Assembly (NCBI GenBank): GCA_964478455.1
Contig: CAYZJD010000166.1
Span: 1 to 9,474, forward strand
Source of the DNA: CAYZJD01 sp964478455
Lineage (GTDB): Bacteria > Acidobacteriota > Terriglobia > Bryobacterales > Bryobacteraceae
Direction: 5' to 3'
Length of the DNA: 9,474 bases
Of the stretch, positions 1-5,744 are shown in pieces (positions within the stretch are counted from its first letter, which is position 1; the number at the start of each line of letters is the position of its first letter). Position numbers and translations under genes: made by a program. Below the pieces are notes generated by a model. The model was not told where the DNA came from. It was given only the letters and a program-made list of their open reading frames with translations, and ran no database searches.

Positions 1-498
1 GTCTCCCTGTCGCAGTACGCGGGTGCGGCCAAGGCAACCATAGGACTCCTTCAGCTCAAAACGGGAAGCATGCTGCGCGATCACCAGCCGCGGCGGCGTG
101 CGGCCCAGCGTGTTGAGGGCTTCTTCGTACTCGCCTTCGGCGTTGTAGGGCGGGTCCAGAAACACGATGTCCGGCCGGAAGCGAGCAAGGAAGGCTGCGG
201 CCTTTCCCCAGACCACCGTTGCCCGTGATTCGAGCCCGAGGCTTCGCAAGTTCTCGTGAATTACGGCGACGGCAGCCTGGTGTTTTTCAATGAAGATCGC
301 CTGGCGCGCCCCGCGGCTCAGCGCCTCGATGCCGGCGGCCCCGCAGCCGGCGTAGGCATCCAGAAACAAGCAGCCTTCGATGCGCGGCGCGAGCACGTTG
401 AACAACGCCTCGCGCAAGCGGTCCGGCGTCGGCCGCAGCGACAAACCAGGCAGGGTTTTCAGCCGGCGGCTGCGAAACTCGCCGGCGATGACCCGCAT
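1..498 (-). CDS. rsmD: 16S rRNA (guanine966-N2)-methyltransferase RsmD, 3' end cut off by the window
   Basis: RsmD is a SAM-dependent methyltransferase that modifies G966 of 16S rRNA during assembly of the small ribosomal subunit. The frame is open for 166 codons, from an ATG at 498 down to base 1, with no stop. The N-terminus MRVIAGEFRSRRLK and the following RPTPDRLREALFNVL segment are family hallmarks. The SAM-binding loop is LDAYAGCGAAGIEALSRGA (Asp47 onward), followed by the acidic IFIEKH strand. The catalytic DPPY motif is at residues 115-118. Family members are usually about 180-200 residues, so only the last few tens are missing. The ATG overlaps the recG stop in TGATG, so the pair should be co-transcribed and translationally coupled. 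In many genomes coaD lies next downstream, but that would be outside the window. The function is secure from motifs. Confidence 0.95.
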   Translation of the reverse strand, partial: MRVIAGEFRSRRLKTLPGLSLRPTPDRLREALFNVLAPRIEGCLFLDAYAGCGAAGIEALSRGARQAIFIEKHQAAVAVIHENLRSLGLESRATVVWGKAAAFLARFRPDIVFLDPPYNAEGEYEEALNTLGRTPPRLVIAQHASRFELKESYGCLGRTRVLRQGD

Positions 499-2597
499 CA
501 GGCCACCTCGACCAGACCGTAGCGCCTCTGCCAGTGATCGCGAATGTAAGCCGCGGCGCGCCGCAGCTCATCGGGCGCCGGCGGGCTGGCGACGAAGCTC
601 ATCGCCTCCGACCGGGCGACCTCCAGCACCTCGGAGTCCCGCAAAATGTTCGCAATGCGCAGCGCCGGCAAGCCCGACTGGCGCGTTCCGAAGAACTCGC
701 CCGGGCCACGGAGCTTCAGGTCCATCTCCGCGATATAAAAGCCATCGGAGGATTCGATCATCGTGCGGATGCGCTCCTGCGCCTGCTCGTTGAGCTTGCC
801 CGTAACCAGGATGCAATAGCTCTGCTCGGCCCCCCGCCCCACCCGGCCGCGAAGCTGGTGAAGTTGCGCCAGGCCGTAGCACTCGGCTTGTTCGATGACC
901 ATCACCGTGGCCGACGGCACGTCCACGCCGACTTCGACGACCGTTGTCGAGACCAGGATCTTCAGCTCGCCGCGCTTGAAACGTTCCATCACGGATTCCT
1001 TCTCGTTCGCCGGAAGGCGCCCATGCAGCAGCCCGATAGGAACGCCCGGGAATACCACCTGCGAGAGATGCCTGTGCATCTTCTCGGCTGCCTTCACCGC
1101 CTTCGCCTCCGACTCTTCGATCACCGGATATACAACGTAGGCCTGGCGTCCCAGGTCGATCTGCTTCTTGAGAAAGCTGTAAACCAGTTCGACCTGATCC
1201 TCGGGCACATGCTTCGTGATGATCGGTCTCCGGCCCGGCGGCATTTCGTCGAGGATCGACACGTCGAGATCGCCGTACAGCGTCAGCGCGAGTGTCCGCG
1301 GGATAGGCGTAGCCGTCATCACGAGCACGTCGGGACGGAGGGCCTTCCGGATCAGCCGCAGCCGCTGCATCACGCCGAACCGGTGCTGCTCGTCCACGAT
1401 GGCCAGCCCGAGGTTCTTGAACTCAACATCTTCCTCGATCAGCGCGTGCGTGCCGACGGCGATATGCGCGAGCCCTTCGGCGACCAGCTTCTTGAGCTGC
1501 GTCTTCTCGCGGCTGGTGGCGGAGCCCGTGAGCAGAACCACAGCGTACCCCAGCCCGGCGAAGAGGTTCTTGAAATAGAAGTAGTGCTGGGCGGCGAGGA
1601 TCTCCGTCGGGGCCAGCACCGCCGCCTGGTAGCCGTTCTCAATAGCGATGATGGCGGCCTCCGCCGCAACGAGCGTCTTGCCGCTGCCGACGTCGCCCTG
1701 GAGCAAGCGGTTCATCGGATGCGGCTCGGCCATGTCCCGGGCGATCTCCGCCAGCACGCGCTTCTGCGCGGCCGTGGGTTTGAACGGCAGCATGCGCTTG
1801 ATCTGCTCGCGGACGCGATCGGTGAGCCGGAAGGCGATCCCATCCTGGCGGCGCCCCTTGTTCTTCTTGAGCGCCAGGCCGCACTCCAGCCAGAAGAACT
1901 CCTCGAAGATCAGCCGGAACTGTGCGGGCGAGCGGAACGCGTTCAAGAGCCGGAGGTCGGTCGCCGGCGAGGGGAAGTGGATCTCGCGGACCGCCGTCCA
2001 GCGATCCGCCAGCTTCAGCCGGTCGTGGATGTGGCGGGGCAGGGGATCGTCGAGCGCCGGGATTGACTCGAGCGCCCGGTGAATCAGGCGGCGGAAGACG
2101 CGCGTCGTGATCTTGCCGGCCGCTTCGTAGATCGGCACGATCCGGCCCACGTGCAGGGAGGCTTCCGCTTCGTCCTCTTCGCCCGACAGGATCTCGAACT
2201 CGGGATGGAGCATCGTCAGCTCGCCGGAGTAGCTGTCGAACTCCACCTTGCCGTAAAGAGCGATCTTCTGGCCCGGCGCGATCACGTCCGCAAGATACGC
2301 GCCGTGAAACCACTTGCCGGTGAGCCGCTCGCGCGAGGCGTCCCGGAATGTCGCCTCGAACAAGCCGAGGTTGCGGCGCCGGAAGCCAGCCACCCCAGCG
2401 GTGCGCACCTCCGCGATCACGGTCGCCATTTCGCCAGGCGCCAGTTCGGCGATCGGCTTGGTGTTGGTACGGTCCTCGTATCGGAACGGCGCATAGAAGA
2501 GGAGATCTTCGACCGTCAGCAGCCCCTTCGTCTCTAGCATGGCCGCGCGCACGGGGCCCACGCCCTTCACGTACTTGACGGGAGTCGAAAGGTCCAC
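498..2597 (-). CDS. recG: ATP-dependent DNA helicase RecG
   Basis: RecG is a cytoplasmic superfamily 2 helicase that remodels stalled replication forks and branched recombination intermediates. Residue numbers here count from a possible TTG at 2615 (705 residues). The N-terminal part holds a helix-hairpin-helix-like KYVKGVGPVRAAML and the wedge/OB domain. Walker A GDVGSGKT is at 307-314, the DEQH box plus RFG at 408-414, TATPIPRTLALT at 434-445, and motif VI QLRGRVGRG at 587-595. The C-terminal LRGPGEFFGTRQSGLP (635-650) is the RecG translocation region. No motif is damaged. Start choice: TTG 2615 would overlap the start region of the divergent gene and has only a distant GAGGA. GTG 2597 lies 9 bases after a TACACT -10-like element and still leaves DLSTPVKYVKGVGP intact. 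I chose GTG 2597 on that inference. The function is certain and the start is not. Confidence 0.96.
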   Translation of the reverse strand: MDLSTPVKYVKGVGPVRAAMLETKGLLTVEDLLFYAPFRYEDRTNTKPIAELAPGEMATVIAEVRTAGVAGFRRRNLGLFEATFRDASRERLTGKWFHGAYLADVIAPGQKIALYGKVEFDSYSGELTMLHPEFEILSGEEDEAEASLHVGRIVPIYEAAGKITTRVFRRLIHRALESIPALDDPLPRHIHDRLKLADRWTAVREIHFPSPATDLRLLNAFRSPAQFRLIFEEFFWLECGLALKKNKGRRQDGIAFRLTDRVREQIKRMLPFKPTAAQKRVLAEIARDMAEPHPMNRLLQGDVGSGKTLVAAEAAIIAIENGYQAAVLAPTEILAAQHYFYFKNLFAGLGYAVVLLTGSATSREKTQLKKLVAEGLAHIAVGTHALIEEDVEFKNLGLAIVDEQHRFGVMQRLRLIRKALRPDVLVMTATPIPRTLALTLYGDLDVSILDEMPPGRRPIITKHVPEDQVELVYSFLKKQIDLGRQAYVVYPVIEESEAKAVKAAEKMHRHLSQVVFPGVPIGLLHGRLPANEKESVMERFKRGELKILVSTTVVEVGVDVPSATVMVIEQAECYGLAQLHQLRGRVGRGAEQSYCILVTGKLNEQAQERIRTMIESSDGFYIAEMDLKLRGPGEFFGTRQSGLPALRIANILRDSEVLEVARSEAMSFVASPPAPDELRRAAAYIRDHWQRRYGLVEVA

Positions 2598-2606
2598 CGG
2601 AAGCCT

Positions 2607-2612
2607 AGTGTA
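2607..2612 (-). promoter_or_regulatory. Putative -10 element (TACACT) for recG
   Basis: On the minus strand TACACT is followed by 9 bases and then GTG at 2597. Transcription starting about 7 bases downstream of the hexamer would begin at or very near that GTG and give an almost leaderless mRNA. It shares the central GTAC with the -10 of the divergent gene. No convincing -35 is visible. This is inferred from spacing only. Confidence 0.35.
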
Positions 2613-2616
2613 CAAT
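2611..2616 (+). promoter_or_regulatory. Putative -10 element (TACAAT) for the Gfo/Idh/MocA-like gene
   Basis: TACAAT matches the sigma70 -10 consensus at 5 of 6 bases and is followed by 7 bases and then ATG at 2624, which has no Shine-Dalgarno sequence. Transcription would begin at about 2623-2625, so the transcript would be leaderless. TTGACG at 2575-2580 is 30 bases upstream, too far to serve as a standard -35. The same arrangement occurs before fabI, which strengthens the reading. Confidence 0.45.
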
Positions 2617-2623
2617 GCGCGTG

Positions 2624-3559
2624 ATGAAATTCCTCATGCTTCTGTTTGTTTCGGGCCTGGCCGCCTTCGGCGGGGAAATCCGCCTTGGGATCATCGGCAC
2701 GGACACTTCGCACGCTCCGGCATTCACCAAGCTCCTGAACGATCCGGGCGAACCCGGCCACGTCCCGGGCGCGCGTGTCGTGGCGGCGTACAAGGGCGGC
2801 AGCGCCGACCTCGAATCGAGCCGCACCCGCGTGGACAAGTTCGCCGATGAGCTGGCCACAAAGTACGGCGTCGAGATTGTGCCCGACATCCCGGCGCTGC
2901 TCGGCAAGGTGGACGGAATTCTGCTCGAAAGCGTGGACGGCCGTGTCCACCTGGAGCAGGTCAGGCCGGTCCTCGCCGCCAAGAAGCCGGTGTTCATCGA
3001 CAAGCCGCTGGCGGCGACCCTTGACGACGCGCGCGAGATCGCGCGGTTGGCCAAAGAGGCGGGCGTGCCGTGGTGGAGCGCCTCGAGCCTGCGTTACAGC
3101 GAGATCGCGCTGACGTTGAAGTACGCGGATGCTACGGGTGTGATCACCTGGGGTCCGGGACCGTATGAGCCGCACCATTATCTCGAGCTCGCCTGGTACG
3201 CCATCCACCCCATCGAGATGCTCTTCACGCTCATGGGACCCGGGTGCGAAGAGGTGAGCCGGGTCTCGACTGCCGGCGACGACGTCATCGTCGGCCGTTG
3301 GAAGGACGGGCGCACCGGCGTGGTGAAGACGCTGCGCAATACCTGGGACTACGGAGCGGTCGTGTTCCGAGGGAAGCAGGTGGCGCAGAGCCGGCCGGAT
3401 ATGAAGGCCGACTACACGCTCCTGGTGAAGGAAATCGTGAAGTTCTTCGAGACGAAGAAACCGCCAGTCGCGAACGACGAGACCATCGAGATCTTCGCTT
3501 TCATGGATGCGGCGCAGAAGAGCAAGGAGCAGGGGGGAGCGCCGGTGAGGCTGCGGTAG
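2624..3559 (+). CDS. Exported Gfo/Idh/MocA-family oxidoreductase-like protein with atypical nucleotide loop
   Basis: This 311-residue protein has a Gfo/Idh/MocA-type Rossmann fold. Residues 1-17 (MKFLMLLFVSGLAAFGG) look like a Sec signal peptide. The first Rossmann loop reads GIIGTDTSHAPAF (from residue 22) instead of the usual GxGxxG/A pattern. IDKPL at 125-129 corresponds to the family EKP motif with its catalytic lysine. YAIHPIEMLFTLMG (192-205) matches the segment bearing the catalytic histidine (His195), but the Asp normally four residues before it is Trp191. Classical members oxidise or reduce sugars and other polyols with NAD(P). The changed loop, missing Asp and export signal make that activity uncertain here. 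An in-frame ATG at 2615 adds MRV. ATG 2624 was preferred because of the upstream TACAAT and the absence of a good ribosome-binding site for either start. The hydrolase gene starts 32 bases downstream and is likely co-transcribed. Confidence 0.85.
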   Translation: MKFLMLLFVSGLAAFGGEIRLGIIGTDTSHAPAFTKLLNDPGEPGHVPGARVVAAYKGGSADLESSRTRVDKFADELATKYGVEIVPDIPALLGKVDGILLESVDGRVHLEQVRPVLAAKKPVFIDKPLAATLDDAREIARLAKEAGVPWWSASSLRYSEIALTLKYADATGVITWGPGPYEPHHYLELAWYAIHPIEMLFTLMGPGCEEVSRVSTAGDDVIVGRWKDGRTGVVKTLRNTWDYGAVVFRGKQVAQSRPDMKADYTLLVKEIVKFFETKKPPVANDETIEIFAFMDAAQKSKEQGGAPVRLR

Positions 3560-3562
3560 CAG

Positions 3563-3591
3563 TTAACCACAGAGACGCGGAGGACGCGGAG
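3563..3591 (+). repeat. ACCACAGAG-type dispersed repeat with a 9-bp tandem duplication
   Basis: The gap between the two genes reads TTAACCACAGA followed by two exact tandem copies of GACGCGGAG (3574-3582 and 3583-3591), directly abutting the hydrolase ATG. It resembles the purine-rich AACCACAGAGACACAGAG-style sequences that I recall as frequent between genes in Acidobacteriota and other environmental phyla. Translated through, it gives the tell-tale NHRDAEDAE string. Its membership of a genome-wide family is from memory and unverified. The tandem duplication is directly visible. Confidence 0.6.
3579..3583 (+). promoter_or_regulatory. Ribosome-binding site (GGAGG) lying inside the repeat
   Basis: GGAGG spans the junction of the two 9-bp repeat copies and lies 8 bases before ATG 3592, which is near-ideal spacing. 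A second GGAG directly abuts the ATG. This site decides the start at 3592 over the long upstream extension of the same frame. Confidence 0.7.
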
Positions 3592-4803
3592 ATGACACGC
3601 AGAGAATTCTCTGGCTTGCTGGCAGCCGCCACAGGAATGCAGCTCGAAGCAACCTCGCAAGCGCCGGCCGATGCGTGCGCCGGCTCTCACCTCGGCAACC
3701 TGTGCGAGTTCATTCAGAAACAAGCCGACCGCGCGCCCATGGAGCTCTCCTTCCTCCGGCCGCAATTCCGCGACCTGGCGGATTGGAAGCAACGCGCCCG
3801 CGCGAAGGTTTTCGAGCACATGTTCTACGCGCCGCCGCCTGTCGAGCCGGACCCGTGGCTGATCCGGCGCACCGATCGCGGAGACCACGTCGAGGAGTAC
3901 CTCACGTTCCGCACTACGCCGGACTTGCGAGTCCCGGCCTACGTGCTGATCCCGAAGGATGCGAAACTGCCCGCCCCGGGCATCGTGGCGCTCCACGACC
4001 ACGGCGGTTTCTACCTGTGGGGCAAGGAGAAGTTGCTCGAACTCGAAGGCGAGCACCCGGCACTGACAAAGTTCCGCCAGGAAGCCTACGGAGGCAAGAG
4101 CATCGCCCGCGAACTCGTCCGGCAGGGCTACGTCGTCATCGTGATCGACCTGTTTTACTGGGGCGAGCGGCGGATGTTGCTCGACGATGACCCGCCCGCC
4201 TTCAAAGAACGCCCGGCTACGATGTCTGAGACAGAAATCCGCGAGTTCAACCGCCGCTCGAGCCAGAACGAGCAGCTCGTGGCCCGGGCGCTGTTCACGG
4301 CCGGCGTTTCCTGGCCGGGCGTGATGCTGTGGGACGACATCCGGACGCTGGACTACCTGGCTTCGCGGCCGGAAGTGGACAAGCAGCGGCTAAGCTGCGT
4401 CGGCCTGTCGGTAGGCGGTTACCGGAGTTTCATGCTGGCCGCATTGGATGAGCGCATCAAGTCTGGCGTTTCCGTCGGCTGGATGACCTCCTACGCATCG
4501 CAGATCAAGCGGCACGTGATCCACTCCGTCGGGCTGACATTCCACCTCGTCGGGCTGCTCCGGTATCTTGATCTGCCCGATCTCTCCGCGCTCGTCGCGC
4601 CCCGCCCGCTGCTCCTCATCAACGGCGCAAAGGACACCCTGTTCAACCAGGCCGGTCTCAAGGCGGCCTACGAGAAAGTCGCCCGATGTTACCGGAAGGC
4701 GGGCGCGCCGGACCGCCAGCTCTGCCGGCTCTACGACACTCCGCACGAGTTCAATCCCGCGATGCAGGCCGAGGCGTGGGAATTCTTCAAGCGCTGGCTG
4801 TAG
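3592..4803 (+). CDS. Tat-exported alpha/beta hydrolase (dienelactone hydrolase / acetyl xylan esterase-like)
   Basis: This is a 403-residue alpha/beta-hydrolase-fold protein. The N-terminus MTRREFSGLLAAATG fits a twin-arginine signal (TRREF), so the folded enzyme is probably exported. The body starts its central sheet at about residue 99. HDHGG at 135-139 fits the oxyanion-hole strand. The nucleophile elbow is GLSVGG (271-276) with Ser273. The acid is Asp348 in INGAKDTLFN and the base is His385 in DTPHEFN, so the Ser/Asp/His triad is complete and ordered as in the family. It most resembles the Abhydrolase_7 / acetyl xylan esterase group, but the substrate (acetylated sugar, carboxylic ester or lactone) cannot be read from sequence. 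The frame continues upstream to about 3244 through the previous gene, but ATG 3592 has the ribosome-binding site and the Tat signal. It follows the exported Gfo/Idh/MocA-like gene closely, suggesting work on the same extracytoplasmic substrate. Confidence 0.88.
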   Translation: MTRREFSGLLAAATGMQLEATSQAPADACAGSHLGNLCEFIQKQADRAPMELSFLRPQFRDLADWKQRARAKVFEHMFYAPPPVEPDPWLIRRTDRGDHVEEYLTFRTTPDLRVPAYVLIPKDAKLPAPGIVALHDHGGFYLWGKEKLLELEGEHPALTKFRQEAYGGKSIARELVRQGYVVIVIDLFYWGERRMLLDDDPPAFKERPATMSETEIREFNRRSSQNEQLVARALFTAGVSWPGVMLWDDIRTLDYLASRPEVDKQRLSCVGLSVGGYRSFMLAALDERIKSGVSVGWMTSYASQIKRHVIHSVGLTFHLVGLLRYLDLPDLSALVAPRPLLLINGAKDTLFNQAGLKAAYEKVARCYRKAGAPDRQLCRLYDTPHEFNPAMQAEAWEFFKRWL

Positions 4804-4835
4804 CGCGCCAGAACGTGATTCCGCGCGGCCTACGG

Positions 4836-4841
4836 TACAAT
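4836..4841 (+). promoter_or_regulatory. Putative -10 element (TACAAT) for fabI
   Basis: GTACAAT is followed by 9 bases and ATG 4851, with no Shine-Dalgarno sequence between. Initiation about 7-9 bases after the hexamer would give a leaderless or near-leaderless message. The 47-base gap after the hydrolase stop therefore probably contains an independent fabI promoter. No clear -35 is present at 16-18 bases. Confidence 0.45.
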
Positions 4842-4850
4842 TGTCGGTTC

Positions 4851-5618
4851 ATGTTCAATCTGCTCGAGGGCAAAACTGCCCTCATTCTGGGAATCGCCAA
4901 TAAGTGGAGCCTTGCTTACGCCATTGCCGAGGCCTTCCGGCGCGAGGGCGCAAGACTTGTCATTACGTATCAGGGGGAGCGGCAGAGGCTTACCGTGGAG
5001 GAACTGGCCAGTGAATTGGGGGCCGCCCGGTGCCTGCCCTGCGATGTGACCCAGGACGAGGAACTCGCCGGGCTCGCGGACGCTTTGAGCGCGGACGGGC
5101 AGTTGGACGCGGTGATGCACAGCATCGCCTTCGCCAACCGGGAAGACCTGAACCGCCCGTTCGTCGAGACATCGAGGGCGGGGTTCCTGCTGGCGCATGA
5201 GGTGAGCGCCTATTCGCTGGTGTCGGTCGCGCGAGCGACCGCGCCGCTGATGAAGGAGGGCGGGTCGATCACAACGCTGACGTACCTCGGCGCGACGCGC
5301 GTGGTGACCAACTACAACGTGATGGGGGTGGCGAAGGCGGCGCTGGAATCCGCCATGCGGTACCTGGCGAGCGAACTGGGTCAGAAGAAGATTCGTGTTA
5401 ACGCGATCTCGGCCGGCCCGATCAAGACCGCTTCGGCCCGCGCGATCAAGGATTTCTCTGGTGTGCTGGACTTCGTCGCCGAGCGCGCCCCGTTCCGCCG
5501 CAACACCGAGCCGGGCGAGGTCGCCGACACGGCCGTCTTCCTCGCCAGCGACCTCGGCCGCGGCCTCACCGGCAACATCCTCTTCGTCGACGCCGGCTTC
5601 CAGCTCATCGGCCTCTAA
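4851..5618 (+). CDS. fabI: Enoyl-[acyl-carrier-protein] reductase (NADH), FabI
   Basis: FabI reduces trans-2-enoyl-ACP to acyl-ACP, the last step of each round of type II fatty acid synthesis in the cytoplasm. The product is 255 residues, normal for the family. The cofactor loop is LILGIANKWSLAYAIA (from residue 11), the FabI form of the short-chain dehydrogenase glycine motif. CDVT is at 64-67 and HSIAFAN at 90-96. The active site is Tyr145 with Tyr155 and Lys162 in NYNVMGVAK, the FabI-specific Y-x6-K spacing. NAISAGPIKT (184-193) and the C-terminal ITGN-like LTGNILFVDAGF complete the fold. Alanine at position 93, where E. coli has glycine, is common in Bacillus and Staphylococcus type FabI and is not by itself a sign of inhibitor resistance. 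It stands alone, without other fab genes nearby. The stop codon shares its last two bases with the downstream hairpin repeat. Confidence 0.97.
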   Translation: MFNLLEGKTALILGIANKWSLAYAIAEAFRREGARLVITYQGERQRLTVEELASELGAARCLPCDVTQDEELAGLADALSADGQLDAVMHSIAFANREDLNRPFVETSRAGFLLAHEVSAYSLVSVARATAPLMKEGGSITTLTYLGATRVVTNYNVMGVAKAALESAMRYLASELGQKKIRVNAISAGPIKTASARAIKDFSGVLDFVAERAPFRRNTEPGEVADTAVFLASDLGRGLTGNILFVDAGFQLIGL

Positions 5619-5702
5619 AAAGGGGTCAGCCTGATCTGGTCCATTTTTCCCGGCTCGGACGCTCCGCCGGAGAAATGGGGCAGATCAGGCTGACCCCTTT
5701 TT
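5617..5702. repeat. 86-bp near-palindromic hairpin element (dispersed-repeat-like)
   Basis: The arms 5617-5638 and 5681-5702 are exact reverse complements over 22 bp. After one G/G mismatch (5639/5680), pairing continues at 5640-5648 with 5671-5679, including two G-T pairs. It then continues as CCGGC (5650-5654) with GCCGG (5666-5670), leaving an 11-base loop and one bulged C. The outer ends read AAAAAGGGGTCAG and CTGACCCCTTTTT. Elements with AAAGGGGTCAG-type ends are scattered in many bacterial genomes and are thought to be moved in trans by REP-associated Y1 tyrosine transposases. That assignment is from memory. No transposase gene or target duplication is visible here. Confidence 0.75.
5617..5702 (+). 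terminator. Likely bidirectional intrinsic terminator downstream of fabI
   Basis: Read as plus-strand RNA, the long hairpin ends in CCCC followed by five U residues (5698-5702). Because the arms are symmetric, the minus-strand RNA also ends in a U run. It sits directly after fabI and before the ABC operon, where a terminator is expected. The stem is much longer than typical terminators, so this is an acquired role rather than a standard design. Confidence 0.55.
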
Positions 5703-5706
5703 GATT

Positions 5707-5712
5707 TATGAT
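5707..5712 (+). promoter_or_regulatory. Possible -10 element (TATGAT) for the ABC operon
   Basis: TATGAT matches the sigma70 -10 consensus at 5 of 6 bases and lies 32 bases before ATG 5745. Transcription would start near 5719-5720. The expected -35 position falls within the right arm of the hairpin repeat and is not a good match (ATCAGG at 17 bp spacing). Weak evidence. Confidence 0.25.
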
Positions 5713-5734
5713 GGAGGGTCGGTAGTAACCCTCC
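5713..5734 (+). other. Short inverted repeat in the leader of the ABC operon
   Basis: GGAGGGT (5713-5719) and ACCCTCC (5728-5734) form a perfect 7-bp stem with an 8-base loop. CGGTTTTCCT and the ATG at 5745 follow. The only Shine-Dalgarno-like sequence in the leader is inside this stem and 26 bases from the start codon. It could be a leader hairpin, a weak attenuator or an operator palindrome. Nothing in the sequence decides between these. Confidence 0.35.
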
Positions 5735-5744
5735 CGGTTTTCCT

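Noticed and set aside
534..2066. 510-codon open frame on the plus strand opposite recG
   Set aside because: It lies entirely antisense to recG, its product has no recognisable domain and is Arg/His/Leu-rich, as expected from the complement of GC-rich codons. recG carries every family motif.
2575..2580. TTGACG as a -35 element for the MocA-like gene
   Set aside because: It is 30 bases from TACAAT, well outside the usual 16-18 base spacing, and is part of the recG coding sequence.
3244..3591. Upstream extension of the hydrolase frame giving a 519-residue protein
   Set aside because: The extension overlaps the MocA-like gene out of frame and reads through the dispersed repeat as NHRDAEDAE. The Tat signal and GGAGG site mark ATG 3592 as the start.
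4802..4830. GCGCG/CGCGC inverted repeat after the hydrolase as a terminator
   Set aside because: The stem is only about 5 bp with a long loop and there is no T-run, so it is most likely chance in GC-rich DNA.
4686..4850. Upstream extension of the fabI frame giving a 310-residue protein
   Set aside because: It overlaps the end of the hydrolase gene. FabI proteins begin with the MFNLLEGKTALILG-type sequence at 4851 and are about 255-260 residues long.
5140..5144. Alanine at FabI position 93 as a triclosan-resistance change
   Set aside because: HSIAFAN is the ordinary sequence in many FabI proteins of the Bacillus type, so it is not evidence for resistance.
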